Origin: Algoriphagus sp. NG3
Lineage (GTDB): Bacteria; Bacteroidota; Bacteroidia; Cytophagales; Cyclobacteriaceae
Assembly: GCF_034119865.1 (NCBI RefSeq)
Contig: NZ_CP139421.1
Coordinates: 186,001-250,000, forward strand
Reading direction: 5' to 3'
Length of the DNA: 64,000 nucleotides
Position numbers and translations under genes: made by a program. Below the pieces are notes generated by a model. The model made no database searches. It saw nothing but the letters and a program-made list of their open reading frames with translations, and was not told the DNA's origin. Below are positions 41,601 through 49,839 of this stretch, piece after piece; the first letter of the stretch is position 1, and each line of letters opens with the position of its first letter.

Positions 41601-44600
41601 AAACAGATTCGGTATGCAACCCCAGCTTCTGAAGGGAGTCAGCTTTTTTTGTAAAGACGCCCCATGATGAATCGCCATATAGATCCAAGATGCTTTCAGC
41701 GACAGATTCAGACTCTTTTTGAGTGTCAGTCTTTAGTTCTTTTTCAGTTCCACAAGAAGCCGTTGTCAAGAGTAGAATGATTGCAAAGCCTCTGTTTCTT
41801 TTGATAGTATAATAACTTAACAACGCTAGAGCTAATACTGCTCCCACAATCCACCAGCCCTTCCGTCCGCGATCTTCCGCTACATCACCCGCATAGATAA
41901 ATGCTCCCCAGTAATAGGGATGTGCTGTGTTTTCATCAGCAGTGGCAATGTAATCCAGCTTCGAATGGCGGATTGCCGATTCGTACGAATCCCCTTTTTT
42001 TATTTGGTTGTAAAAACCAGTCATTAAAGTTTTAGTAGATAGGTCAGGAACTGCCCAGATACTCATGAGTATATTTGAAATGTTGGCATACATAAAACCT
42101 CTGGCAAGACTCATAATCCCTTCCCCTTTTTGATAATCTCCTACACCTGAGTTACAGGCTGATAGCGTGACCAGATCAGCAGTTAATTGAAGGTTGAACA
42201 ATTCAAAACTGTGCAGGAAGCCATCCTCTGCTTCGTCTTCCTGCATTACTAGACTGGAAATCAGCGGATTAGTATTGTTTATTTGGCTATGCGCCGCAAG
42301 ATGTATGATATCTGCGGTGGCGGCACTTTCTTTGAATCTGCTTTCCAGTGCATCTGTAGCAAGCAAAATTGTTGAATTGAAACCTTCAGCTATTTCTCTG
42401 ACTTCCGCAGTATTGTTGGGTAGGGATGCGAAAGTAGCTCTGGTAACTTCATTTGAGGCATTGCGAACCTCATTCTGGAATCCGGAATACGCCGGAGCTA
42501 TGCCTAGAAATTTCACCTCTTTCCCAGATTTTATCTTCTTTCGGTTCTTGTTTAATAAAAAAGCGGAGTAATGATATGAAATCTGATAACGCTTAATCAA
42601 ATAGGGTAAATCCTTTAGACTATGGGCTGGCTTGGCGGGTTCGCTCAGAAAGGCTTCGAAAGGCAACAATGCCAAATCCCCATCCGGAATGATGATTACT
42701 TTGTCGGCATTAAACTGATCCAAAATCGGCTTGAGAAGGATTTCGAATAAGTTATATCCATGGTTTTTGAAATCATTGGTTTTCGATTGGATAGAACTTA
42801 AAAACTCCTGAGTTTCCTTTTTAAGGGCAGGCGTATTTTGGATTTTCAAATAGTTCGATTTGCCTTTGAGAGTATAGAAGGCCAAATAATAAGATCCAAA
42901 ATTTTGGTATTGGATCAGAAGATGGTCTGACTTGCTGATACTCAAAGGTAGCGTTGCCGGGAGCAGTTCGTTTTCTACACCATAGACTTCACCGTATTTA
43001 ATAGCGTAGTAGTTTGGATAGTCTTTCTTATAGGAGGATATCAACATCTCTAAGTCAGCTTTTGTCTGGAAATAAGCCTCATTTTTGGGATTCACCAGAT
43101 AGAATTCCTCCGTTAAGTCTCCGCTTTGCTGCTCTGAATCCTGATAACCTACCGCTTCAAATTCCAGCAATTTTGATTTAAGCTCATATTCTTTATCCAA
43201 TAGCTCTTGAGGAATACCGGTTACATCCAGACTGGCTGTGAAGAAGGATTCCCTTAGAGGCAGTGATTTGGAGAAATCGGATAAGAGAATACTTTTATTC
43301 AGGTATTCACTACTCTTCGTGAGGTCGTATAGCTGATTACTGACCAAAATTGCCTCCTGTGCCAGATCATAGTTAGAAGCATAAATATTGGATTTGGAGC
43401 GAAGGCTATAGATCCCCTGCTTGGTTTTCAAAGCTTGTCGAATGGATAGAATGTATGAGTCCAATGCAGCGTCCAGGTAGCTTTGATCTTGATTGATCTC
43501 ATAAAATCTTGTCAACAAATAGCCTTTTCGGGAGAAAAAATCCGTAAGAAAATCTTTGCCTGATAGTTCTTGGAATGATGGATTGTAGGTTATGGGTTTT
43601 CCTTCAATCCCCAAAAATACACGCGTAGCTTTCTGAATCTGTTCCTCCGCAGCAGTTGGGTTATGCTGACTTAGTTCATATTCCGCCTGATCAAACAGCA
43701 ATAGCCCATAAGAATCCCGAATATTATCCTGACTTTTCTCAAACTGCTCTATGGCTTTTGCCCGATACACTAATTGCTGAGGCAGATCTTCCTTTGCCTT
43801 ATAAATTTTGGCATATTTCAAATAGGTGTCGGCGAGATGGGGACGATCTTCTCCATATGCAGCTAATTGGAATTTCTCTGCCTTTTCTGCAAATACCAGT
43901 GCCGAGTCATAATCTCCTGCTACAAGGTATGCGTTGGTGAATTCATTGTAAAACTCCAGTAATTTGGGGTCATCAGGGTACTTTTTTTGAAATTCATCGT
44001 AATTTCTTTTTAAGTAGGATAAGGCTATTCTGCCATCCTCTGGACTGTGGTTTCGTTGGGAATAAACATCGGCGAATATCAAATCCAAAGGAAATCTATC
44101 CGTAATATGGGTGTACTGCTCCGGGATATTGTTTCGGATGGTTTCCGATTGCTTAAGATGGTTGATGGCTTCTTCGTGAACCCCGAGAATACTATAGATC
44201 AATGCAATATTCGAATGCACCATCTCTCCGATCATGGTGTTCATTTCTGCCTTGTCCTGCCGCAGGATTACCAGACAACTATCATAATAGCGCAAGGATT
44301 GGTCGTTGTCATTGATGCTTTTATAGACTGTAGCTACATTGTTATAAGTCCGTGCGATGTGTCCGCTATTTTGATTATCCTGATTGTTTTCTTTGAGGAA
44401 GTTGAGTGATTTCAAGAAGAAGGACGCAGACTTATTGTACTCGTTTTTTCCTGCCAACACCACAGCATAGGTACTCCGAACCATATTTACCAATCGCATA
44501 TTGGTGGAGGGGTTATTGTCCAATACTACATTTGCTTTTGCATGATAAAAATCAGCCGAATCCAGTTTGTTTTGGCGGTGAAAGCTTGTTCCCAATTGAG

Positions 44601-44838
44601 TATAAGTATAGGCGAGACGATCCGTTGCTTTTACCTTTTCAAAATAGGATGCAAGAGATTTAAAAGTTTCCCTAGCTTCTTCAGTATCAATTTTTTGTCT
44701 GGAAAGATGGACGGCTGTGGTGTCCAGAAGGTTTGACTTATGCCAGTATTCTGTGCTGTCAACGGTAGATTGTTGAAGTGCTTTAGCCTGCTGCTTGAAA
44801 GAACATAGGAAAATAAAAATCACTAAAAATCTGATCAT
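38653..44838 (-). CDS. Giant tandem TPR-CHAT protease, two complete modules
   Basis: About 2061 residues made of two successive, similar units. Unit 1: signal peptide (about 1-21), tetratricopeptide repeats to about 520, CHAT caspase-like domain about 620-985 with catalytic His850 (HLAAHSQ) and Cys895 (LSACNSG), then a membrane helix at about 995-1012. Unit 2 opens at once with KRNRGFAIILLLTTASCGT, which looks like an internal lipoprotein signal peptide (Cys1029), then TPRs to about 1560, a coiled region, a second CHAT domain with His1892 (HLAMHAE) and Cys1933 (LSACNTG), and a C-terminal membrane helix (about 2034-2055). CHAT domains are clan CD proteases. It is the third gene of the sigma/anti-sigma operon. 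The ATG at 44838 starts the signal peptide and is preferred to a TTG at 44871. The substrate is unknown. Confidence 0.88.
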   Translation of the reverse strand: MIRFLVIFIFLCSFKQQAKALQQSTVDSTEYWHKSNLLDTTAVHLSRQKIDTEEARETFKSLASYFEKVKATDRLAYTYTQLGTSFHRQNKLDSADFYHAKANVVLDNNPSTNMRLVNMVRSTYAVVLAGKNEYNKSASFFLKSLNFLKENNQDNQNSGHIARTYNNVATVYKSINDNDQSLRYYDSCLVILRQDKAEMNTMIGEMVHSNIALIYSILGVHEEAINHLKQSETIRNNIPEQYTHITDRFPLDLIFADVYSQRNHSPEDGRIALSYLKRNYDEFQKKYPDDPKLLEFYNEFTNAYLVAGDYDSALVFAEKAEKFQLAAYGEDRPHLADTYLKYAKIYKAKEDLPQQLVYRAKAIEQFEKSQDNIRDSYGLLLFDQAEYELSQHNPTAAEEQIQKATRVFLGIEGKPITYNPSFQELSGKDFLTDFFSRKGYLLTRFYEINQDQSYLDAALDSYILSIRQALKTKQGIYSLRSKSNIYASNYDLAQEAILVSNQLYDLTKSSEYLNKSILLSDFSKSLPLRESFFTASLDVTGIPQELLDKEYELKSKLLEFEAVGYQDSEQQSGDLTEEFYLVNPKNEAYFQTKADLEMLISSYKKDYPNYYAIKYGEVYGVENELLPATLPLSISKSDHLLIQYQNFGSYYLAFYTLKGKSNYLKIQNTPALKKETQEFLSSIQSKTNDFKNHGYNLFEILLKPILDQFNADKVIIIPDGDLALLPFEAFLSEPAKPAHSLKDLPYLIKRYQISYHYSAFLLNKNRKKIKSGKEVKFLGIAPAYSGFQNEVRNASNEVTRATFASLPNNTAEVREIAEGFNSTILLATDALESRFKESAATADIIHLAAHSQINNTNPLISSLVMQEDEAEDGFLHSFELFNLQLTADLVTLSACNSGVGDYQKGEGIMSLARGFMYANISNILMSIWAVPDLSTKTLMTGFYNQIKKGDSYESAIRHSKLDYIATADENTAHPYYWGAFIYAGDVAEDRGRKGWWIVGAVLALALLSYYTIKRNRGFAIILLLTTASCGTEKELKTDTQKESESVAESILDLYGDSSWGVFTKKADSLQKLGLHTESVSYRDSALESYTDGVTEIRNYLQVKRNHSLALSYNYAAEGIPLLASAYQLMDSTNLPLDEKISLLNTYYHFLGYNGKWPEALPVAEKIHRTLITTDDPDPESLSSVLFDIAYIHNKIGNYPEAVEFYEQALDKQISFYGESHQEVGLTYNNLAFNYGLLGLSNKQYQTYQKAAKVWEEAEELDQSYLMTVYGNLINWNLRYGDLNEAEGLLAKIRELVVNKDENWGKKNQLISQKKDDPNLHLMLNYWNKHLHVLTQKGQLDEAISYRDSIASLVSSIDQSHIQEFLKYLVSSEEELAELHFLKGDFDGAISHYEKALKIKDSHGHSSLVADTYAKLSLIYLDKNNPAIAEKYIDSAMAVSRHKGEVIDYIIIAAKIANAKHDLKSAKHYGSKTLAMLTGSDSLSSSLQSIQLVDFGGRVHSNYISGLTIVGQTYLSLFDSTASYQDLETAKHLFQLAMAMLDSYYLGGAYTDALASLQSKIQLGLLECHLRSEHPEDEGALSQLLGLLENNRSSQDWKKFMKNARQTAILVPDSIQQKEDEHRKLIVHYKEQLLSLQKDSAETGQPDFLRSKLHHHEQELEILESTLEELTPQYLRLSQSNVKLSHVQEAIDKQTTLLRYLVTDSSSYLFEISKNKILLHSLGSTTKLRSLVSKTMDQLKSRDIAFYESSTELFASLFPDGIDSDFQRQLLIIPDDIVNYVPFEALTPTGKPDGFLVTQHDISYSGSLPLWLLQEGMEKNSTASFAAFAPQYSTTQEKELLRGNSAIDLPGAASEAIRISELLEGEIHQGDKLDKGFFLAKAKDYSILHLAMHAEVNDLEGEQSSFVFADDSRLHAYELYNMRLQADLATLSACNTGYGPIKKGEGVKSLATAFSYAGVPSLIMGLWQLPDQSSESLMVSFYQSLLEGNKKNTSLANAKREYLKANPDAELSHPFYWAGLVVSGNTNPIRHAGIPNWMIAIALLLIVGGIGISWRVRAKKTS

Positions 44839-44867
44839 AGTATTTAAAGAGTTAACGCGTAGAATTG

Positions 44868-45617
44868 TCAATCCAAACTCAATAGAATCCTTTCCACCTC
44901 ATCCATTTTATAGCCGCTGCTTTTTCTCAGACGGATCATTTCCTCTTTTCCTTTGGTAGTGTCACCTTTTACCAGATAGCTTAAAGCCATGTACCACTTG
45001 GCCTGATCCCTAAGCTGTGTACCATCGCTATAGAGGTAATTGTCAAAATAATAGATTGCACTGTCGTATTGCCCCAGTTCAAACTTGGAAATGCCTTTGT
45101 AGAATTGGATATAATCTGTTTGGTAGGGTAAGATTCTAGTAAAAAGACTGTCAGAAACACCATATTTTCCGCTTTCATAAGCTATGAATGCGGCTTTTTC
45201 CATATCCTCTGGATTGATTTCTTCTCCACGTGTGATAGGGGAGACTACATTGGGATAAGGGGAGTAATAGGAAAGAAAGGAATCATAAGCAGTATCTGAG
45301 TCCTGGGTATCAGTAAGATTCAGAATAAGGACAGTGGCAGCTACAAGCAATGCTACTCCTGCTGCAACCTTCCAGATAAAGGTCTTAGGATGGATTTTAT
45401 GCACTTTTTGATCATCCTTTAACTCCATCTCGACCTCACCTAAAAACGACTTGAGTTCTTTATGCTTATGCCGAATCACAGCTTCACGGGTCGCCTGCTG
45501 AAACTCAAATTCCTCCCGGAATTCCTCATCTGAACGCAGCAAAGATTCCAGCCTCAGTTTTTCCTCCTCAGTCAGCTTTCCCTTAAAGAAACGGTCAAGC
45601 AATTCTTTACCTTCCAT
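44868..45617 (-). CDS. Transmembrane TPR anti-sigma-like protein
   Basis: A 249-residue protein. The N-terminal cytosolic part (about 1-80) is charged and helical and starts GKELLDRFFKGKLTEEEKLRLESLL, much like the zinc-less anti-sigma regions of Bacteroidota. One membrane helix is at about 82-102 (VAAGVALLVAATVLILNL). The periplasmic part contains two or three TPR-like helices (YKGISKFELGQYDSAIYYFDNYL, AKWYMALSYLVKGDTTKGKEEM). It begins one base after the sigma factor stop, and the CHAT gene follows after 29 bp. It probably holds the sigma factor at the membrane and senses a periplasmic partner through its TPRs, possibly the CHAT protein itself. That link is inferred from gene order. Confidence 0.85.
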   Translation of the reverse strand: MEGKELLDRFFKGKLTEEEKLRLESLLRSDEEFREEFEFQQATREAVIRHKHKELKSFLGEVEMELKDDQKVHKIHPKTFIWKVAAGVALLVAATVLILNLTDTQDSDTAYDSFLSYYSPYPNVVSPITRGEEINPEDMEKAAFIAYESGKYGVSDSLFTRILPYQTDYIQFYKGISKFELGQYDSAIYYFDNYLYSDGTQLRDQAKWYMALSYLVKGDTTKGKEEMIRLRKSSGYKMDEVERILLSLD

Positions 45618-45618
45618 C

Positions 45619-46173
45619 TTAGTATTCAAATTTTTTGTGTTTAAACGACTCCTTGAGTGTCTTCATGCAGCGGGATTTGTGGCTTTTGACCACATCCGGA
45701 TGATTGTAATCCAACAATAACTGGATTTCCTTCATGCTTTTGTTTTCATAGTAATACAGCTCAAGGATTTTTTTGCATTTTTCCCCGAGCTTGGCGAGTG
45801 ATTTTCCGAGGAAAGACACTTTGGAATCAGGTTCTTCTATAAAGAGTTTGGCTTCTTCATACATTCCCTGAGTCCATTCCTGATCTTGGGTGAATTCTAC
45901 GCCTGGACGTTCCTTTTTCAGCTTGGTAAACAACATAAACTTCCCCATCGAAAAGAGGTAGGTTTTGATACTGCTTTTTTCCAGTTCTAATTTCCCGCTT
46001 ACAGCCCTGTCAAATAAGGCAATACTTACATCTTGATAGATGTCCTGGAGTAGCTCCTCGTCCTTGTGGTAGCGTTTGGCAAATTGGAGGAATTGCTCCC
46101 GATATAATTTATAAACTTCTCCAAGTGCGGCTTTATCCCCGGATTTCAGCTTCTCTATAAGAATTTCACTCAT
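45619..46173 (-). CDS. ECF-type sigma-70 family factor
   Basis: A 184-residue sigma factor with regions 2 and 4 only. Region 2 includes LYREQFLQFAKRYHKDEELLQDIYQDVSIALFD, the usual core-binding and -10 recognition helices. Region 4 (about 130-180) has KILELYYYENKSMKEIQLLLDY and DVVKSHKSRCMKTLKE, the helix-turn-helix for the -35. It is the promoter-proximal gene of a three-gene minus-strand operon with the anti-sigma-like and CHAT genes. The 271-bp gap to the divergent DUF4412 gene must hold the promoters for both directions, so the secreted-protein genes downstream on the plus strand are candidate targets. Confidence 0.93.
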   Translation of the reverse strand: MSEILIEKLKSGDKAALGEVYKLYREQFLQFAKRYHKDEELLQDIYQDVSIALFDRAVSGKLELEKSSIKTYLFSMGKFMLFTKLKKERPGVEFTQDQEWTQGMYEEAKLFIEEPDSKVSFLGKSLAKLGEKCKKILELYYYENKSMKEIQLLLDYNHPDVVKSHKSRCMKTLKESFKHKKFEY

Positions 46174-46444
46174 TTACCTTTAGTCTTAAAAATTGGAATA
46201 AGGTAAACATATATATAATTTTTATTTATACATACACTTAGTTCAAGATCAGTGGGTTAGTTTTGATGAGCCTAGGTGCGAAAGTTTTGACACAATTGAT
46301 GCAAAGTTGCGTGTACGTGTGAAGGAGACGATAGCCTCATTTTTCAGGGCAGTCAAATGACCTGGATAAAAAGTTTTTTAAGGTCATCTGTTTACCATTT
46401 TTCAAGGAGGAAGACTAAGTCATAGCAATCAAAAATCACACGCT

Positions 46445-47227
46445 ATGAAAAGATATTTTAATTCCAAGATTTACCCACTGTGTTTCTGCCTGTTTTTTAT
46501 GGTAATCGAAGGACAATCCCAAGTCTTGAAAAAACTCAAAGACCAGATGGCAACCAAAGCCATTTCGGGAGATGACCAATCCAAAGAAGGGAAAGGATTA
46601 GGGGGATTTGATTTGTCCGGGATGATGGGTCAGACCAAGGACTTTAAGGCTCCTTCTGCATACAGCTTTGATTTCCAGGTTACCATGGAGATGAATATGG
46701 AAAAGGGCAAGCCTATGACCCAAGTATGGAAGTACAATGTGGCCGAAAGCTACTTTGGAATGGAAATGTCCGGTATGCTGATCATATATGACCTGGACAG
46801 TGATGTAATGGTAACCCTCAATCCCAAAGACAAAACATACACGGCAATGTCCACCTCCATGATGGGAATGTTCGGAAATGCTGCTGATGATGAGGATGAT
46901 GCCAACATGCCTGAAATGAAAAAGACCAATGAGACCAAAACGATTTTGGGCTACACCGCCACCAAATATATCATGGAGGATGAAGACTTGACAGGAGAAT
47001 TTTGGATGGCTCCTGAAGTGAAGTTTGATCAGGCCGCCTTTGCCAAATCCCTAGGATCTTATTCTAAAAAGTCTGTGCCCTTACCGGAGAAAATGCAGGG
47101 ATTCATGATGGAAATGACGGCTTTTGACAAGAAAGGAAAAGTCACTTCCCATATGAAAGTAGTGCAGCTTGGCGAGATCGAGCAAGTGATAGATATGAGT
47201 CAATACAAGAATGGGATGGCCTTTTAA
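46445..47227 (+). CDS. DUF4412 secreted protein
   Basis: A 260-residue protein with an N-terminal signal peptide (about 1-25, ending GQSQ) and a Met-rich DUF4412 domain. The domain contains SAYSFDFQVTMEMNMEKG near its start, a MLIIYDLDSDVMVTLNPKDKTYT segment, and TKTILGYTATKYIMEDEDLTGEFWMAP, which is the family hallmark. The unusually high methionine content (clusters such as MSTSMMGMFG and EKMQGFMMEM) could bind metal or guard against oxidation, but this is a guess. It is the first gene of a plus-strand run of secreted proteins, divergent from the sigma factor operon. The periplasmic function is unknown. Confidence 0.82.
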   Translation: MKRYFNSKIYPLCFCLFFMVIEGQSQVLKKLKDQMATKAISGDDQSKEGKGLGGFDLSGMMGQTKDFKAPSAYSFDFQVTMEMNMEKGKPMTQVWKYNVAESYFGMEMSGMLIIYDLDSDVMVTLNPKDKTYTAMSTSMMGMFGNAADDEDDANMPEMKKTNETKTILGYTATKYIMEDEDLTGEFWMAPEVKFDQAAFAKSLGSYSKKSVPLPEKMQGFMMEMTAFDKKGKVTSHMKVVQLGEIEQVIDMSQYKNGMAF

Positions 47228-47238
47228 ACCGCTGAATC

Positions 47239-47946
47239 ATGAAACTACTTGCGATCGCATTCAATCTGCTTCTGCTCCTCGCGGCATCTATGTGCAGTTC
47301 ATCTTCAGGGGAGAAAAGTCTCTTGGGTAATAATTCCAGCTCCAAAAAAGTGGATGATTCCTGTCTGATGGACTATACGGGAGAAAATGAAGGGAAATTT
47401 TTCACCGAAGAATTAATCAAAGATTTGGCCAATGGCAATCCAATCAAACCAGACCATTATGAGCCAAGACATATGTATAGATATTCCTGGAAGGAGAATG
47501 GTGTCATCCATTTCATAGGGTTTGATGAAATGGAAACCGCTGAAAAACTCCGGCTAAAGCGGAATGATAAGAATAAGGATATTCCGAATCTGGTGGTGGA
47601 CTATACCAAAAACACTTACCGGGACAAAACGCCTGAAGAAGCAACAAAATTGAACAAACTAATCGATGATGAGCTTGGAAAATCCAACGATCCCAATGCC
47701 AATGCCTCTTCCAATAAATCCCTTCAAAATACGGTTATGGCTATGCAGCAAAATGCCTACATCCCATTGGACACAAAAGCCGACTATGCTGTGTATAACA
47801 GGAAAGGGTTCGGGGTATTTGTTGTAGTAGGTGAAGTGTTGCTCTCGCTTAGCGCCCAGGTAGGCCCTTACGGGTCTGTGGATGAGGAAAAAAGTGTAGA
47901 ACTGGCCAGGAAACTGGCAGATAAAGTGGCCGAAGTATGCAACTGA
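47239..47946 (+). CDS. Secreted/lipoprotein of unknown function
   Basis: A 235-residue protein with a hydrophobic N-terminus followed by AASMCSSSSGE. The cysteine at about residue 19 could be lipidated, although Met at -1 is unusual for a lipobox. The mature part has an N-terminal domain (about 45-140) and a C-terminal domain with two hydrophobic strands (GFGVFVVVGEVLLSLSAQVG). I recognise no family. It lies 11 bp after the DUF4412 gene and overlaps the next by 10 nt, so the set is co-transcribed. Confidence 0.78.
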   Translation: MKLLAIAFNLLLLLAASMCSSSSGEKSLLGNNSSSKKVDDSCLMDYTGENEGKFFTEELIKDLANGNPIKPDHYEPRHMYRYSWKENGVIHFIGFDEMETAEKLRLKRNDKNKDIPNLVVDYTKNTYRDKTPEEATKLNKLIDDELGKSNDPNANASSNKSLQNTVMAMQQNAYIPLDTKADYAVYNRKGFGVFVVVGEVLLSLSAQVGPYGSVDEEKSVELARKLADKVAEVCN

Positions 47947-48497
47947 TGCTTAGGGTGGTTTCGTTCTGTTTGGCTTTGATACCATACTATGCAGTGGGTC
48001 AATCTCAAGTTATGTTGCCCTCTGAGAAACACATGGTTTACTTTGAAGTAGGTGGGCAAATAGTTTTTGATTCTGTCGCGATGGCAAATTCTACACTTAC
48101 TGTATATCCCAACCAGCTCATTTTTAGTGTGATGGATGGTGAAGGTCAGCATGTCTCATTGACTTTTGCAGGTAAAGATATTTCGCAGCGGAAGCCTGAA
48201 GTATTGTCCTTCGACGAGCCTGGCTTATTCCATGGCTATAGTGAATCAGGTGACGTGTTTTTTATTTCCTATGGAAAGTTTGCCGGTGACCGGGAACCTG
48301 GACAGATCAAGTACGACACTTCTTTGCCCCAAAATATTATGGAAGGAAAACTTCGGGTGATTAGCTGGACTAAGGAAGGATTTGTCTTTGAGTTCGAAGG
48401 GAAACTGGGCGAAGGAGATGCTGCAGGTAATCCAGAGAGCTGGGTTCCGTTTTCAGGCAGAGTGGAATCAGGCAAGTACCAGAAATTTGAGATGTAG
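47937..48497 (+). CDS. Secreted beta-rich protein of unknown function
   Basis: A 186-residue exported protein with signal peptide (about 1-22, ending AVGQS). The remaining sequence is short alternating hydrophobic strands with Gly/Pro turns, suggesting a beta-sandwich or lipocalin-like fold. There is no catalytic motif and no recognised family. Its start overlaps the previous gene by 10 nt. A second in-frame ATG at codon 4 is an equally good start. Confidence 0.72.
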   Translation: MQLMLRVVSFCLALIPYYAVGQSQVMLPSEKHMVYFEVGGQIVFDSVAMANSTLTVYPNQLIFSVMDGEGQHVSLTFAGKDISQRKPEVLSFDEPGLFHGYSESGDVFFISYGKFAGDREPGQIKYDTSLPQNIMEGKLRVISWTKEGFVFEFEGKLGEGDAAGNPESWVPFSGRVESGKYQKFEM

Positions 48498-48600
48498 CAG
48501 CCATCTCTTTATGTCTACTGTAGCAAGTGCTGTATGGGGATCTATAAGCACTTCCAATAAATCAATAACGAATGTTTTACTAACCAATAACTCTAAAAAA

Positions 48601-49107
48601 TTGAAAACGCTTATTCGAATTATCGCACTTGCTTGGTTCACTTTTATTCTAGTGGAATCCAACGCACAAACTGTCAAAGGAGCTATTACCGTAGGGAAAT
48701 ACTCTGAATTGAAGCTGGAAACCAAATCAGATAATCTGATAGATATTTTCATAGACTTCAGAAAAGATAGGTATCCCATTTTGTTCTCATTTCAGGGGGA
48801 CGGCATCAAATCTAAGGAAGGGAGAGAGATCATATTTTTTGAGTTTATCACCGAAGTCTATCACAACGGAAAATTGATGGGGAAGACCTCACGTAACCCC
48901 ATGCCATATATCCCGGGAGATATGATCATAGGCACTGAAGGGTTCGATTTTATCTCCTTGCTAAGCTACAACGAAAAAAGCAGGGGGACGCTCATGGAGA
49001 CACCTGCCAAGCTTGCTCCGGGAAGTTACCAGGTCAAGCTGCTTGCCCGGCCATTGGAGGTAAAAGGCCAAATCAAGCCCGCTACTTTTTCTTTCAACAT
49101 CCAATAG
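48601..49107 (+). CDS. Secreted protein of unknown function, TTG start
   Basis: A frame is open from 48382, but residues before 48601 overlap the preceding gene in another frame and are not protein-like. Starting at the TTG at 48601 gives a good signal peptide (KTLIRIIALAWFTFILVESNAQ, first residues, ending about 24) and a 168-residue protein. The mature part is beta-rich, with LIDIFIDFRKDRYPILFSF near its start, and no known domain. The next ATG would remove the signal peptide, so TTG is preferred. It is in the same strand run as its neighbours, 103 bp after the previous stop. Confidence 0.65.
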   Translation: MKTLIRIIALAWFTFILVESNAQTVKGAITVGKYSELKLETKSDNLIDIFIDFRKDRYPILFSFQGDGIKSKEGREIIFFEFITEVYHNGKLMGKTSRNPMPYIPGDMIIGTEGFDFISLLSYNEKSRGTLMETPAKLAPGSYQVKLLARPLEVKGQIKPATFSFNIQ

Positions 49108-49114
49108 ACATTTT

Positions 49115-49717
49115 ATGAAGACCAATTTAGTAAATCGATTGATGCTGCTGGCCGGCATTTCCCTCCTTGCCTTTGCCTGTGGTGGATCCAAAGAAGATCA
49201 GGCTCTTGAAAAAGTAGCCAAGGAACTGGGTATGGACAAGGAGAAACTGAAATCCAAATCCTTCTATTCCTATGAAGTATCGGGTGGATCCCTGGATGGA
49301 CAAACATTCACTACACCGGTGTATGCCCAAGCGGGCATAGATACCAGATGGGATGAAAATAGGAAGATCAATGCATCCACCATCGGATTTGTAGATCCAC
49401 TCCAAGGCAACTCTACTTTTAGAATGATCTGGGAAGATGATAGGATAAGTCCACTTAAGCCGGAGGAAAATCCTTTTGGGGAGAATTCCTTCGTAGAATT
49501 GAAAGTGGCGAAAGATGATGAAAAACATGTGTTTCTATCACAGAGTGGTTCTTATAAATTGATCTCTAAGAAACCGAAAACCTGGGTGGACCAGATCACT
49601 AAGGAGGGGTATCTGGTTTTAGATATAGAAGCGGAGTTTGAAGGGGATTTCATAGAAACTTCCACAGGACAAAAAGTAAAGATTAAAGGCTGGGTGAAGG
49701 GTTTTGATCCCAGGTAA
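49115..49717 (+). CDS. Lipoprotein of unknown function
   Basis: A 200-residue protein with a clear lipoprotein signal peptide: charged start, hydrophobic core, lipobox LAFAC with Cys about residue 22, then GGSKED. A short helical acidic segment (EKVAKELGMDKEKLKSK) precedes a beta-rich domain containing YSYEVSGGSLDGQTF and GWVKGFDPR. No known family. It starts 7 bp after the previous stop, and a 122-bp gap follows. Confidence 0.75.
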   Translation: MKTNLVNRLMLLAGISLLAFACGGSKEDQALEKVAKELGMDKEKLKSKSFYSYEVSGGSLDGQTFTTPVYAQAGIDTRWDENRKINASTIGFVDPLQGNSTFRMIWEDDRISPLKPEENPFGENSFVELKVAKDDEKHVFLSQSGSYKLISKKPKTWVDQITKEGYLVLDIEAEFEGDFIETSTGQKVKIKGWVKGFDPR

Positions 49718-49839
49718 TTTTCTTTTTGGTGCTCTAATCTGCCTCAATTTCCATTTACAAATCAGGCTGTAACTCATGCGGCGTAGATGATATTCATTTT
49801 GTGCCTGGGAGGATTATGGTCTTTCTAAACTAATAAATC

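Noticed and set aside
38653..44838. CHAT gene as part of a type III CRISPR (caspase-like effector) system
   Set aside because: There are no cas genes, no repeat array and no gasdermin- or Csx-like neighbour; the protein has a signal peptide and works outside the cytosol.
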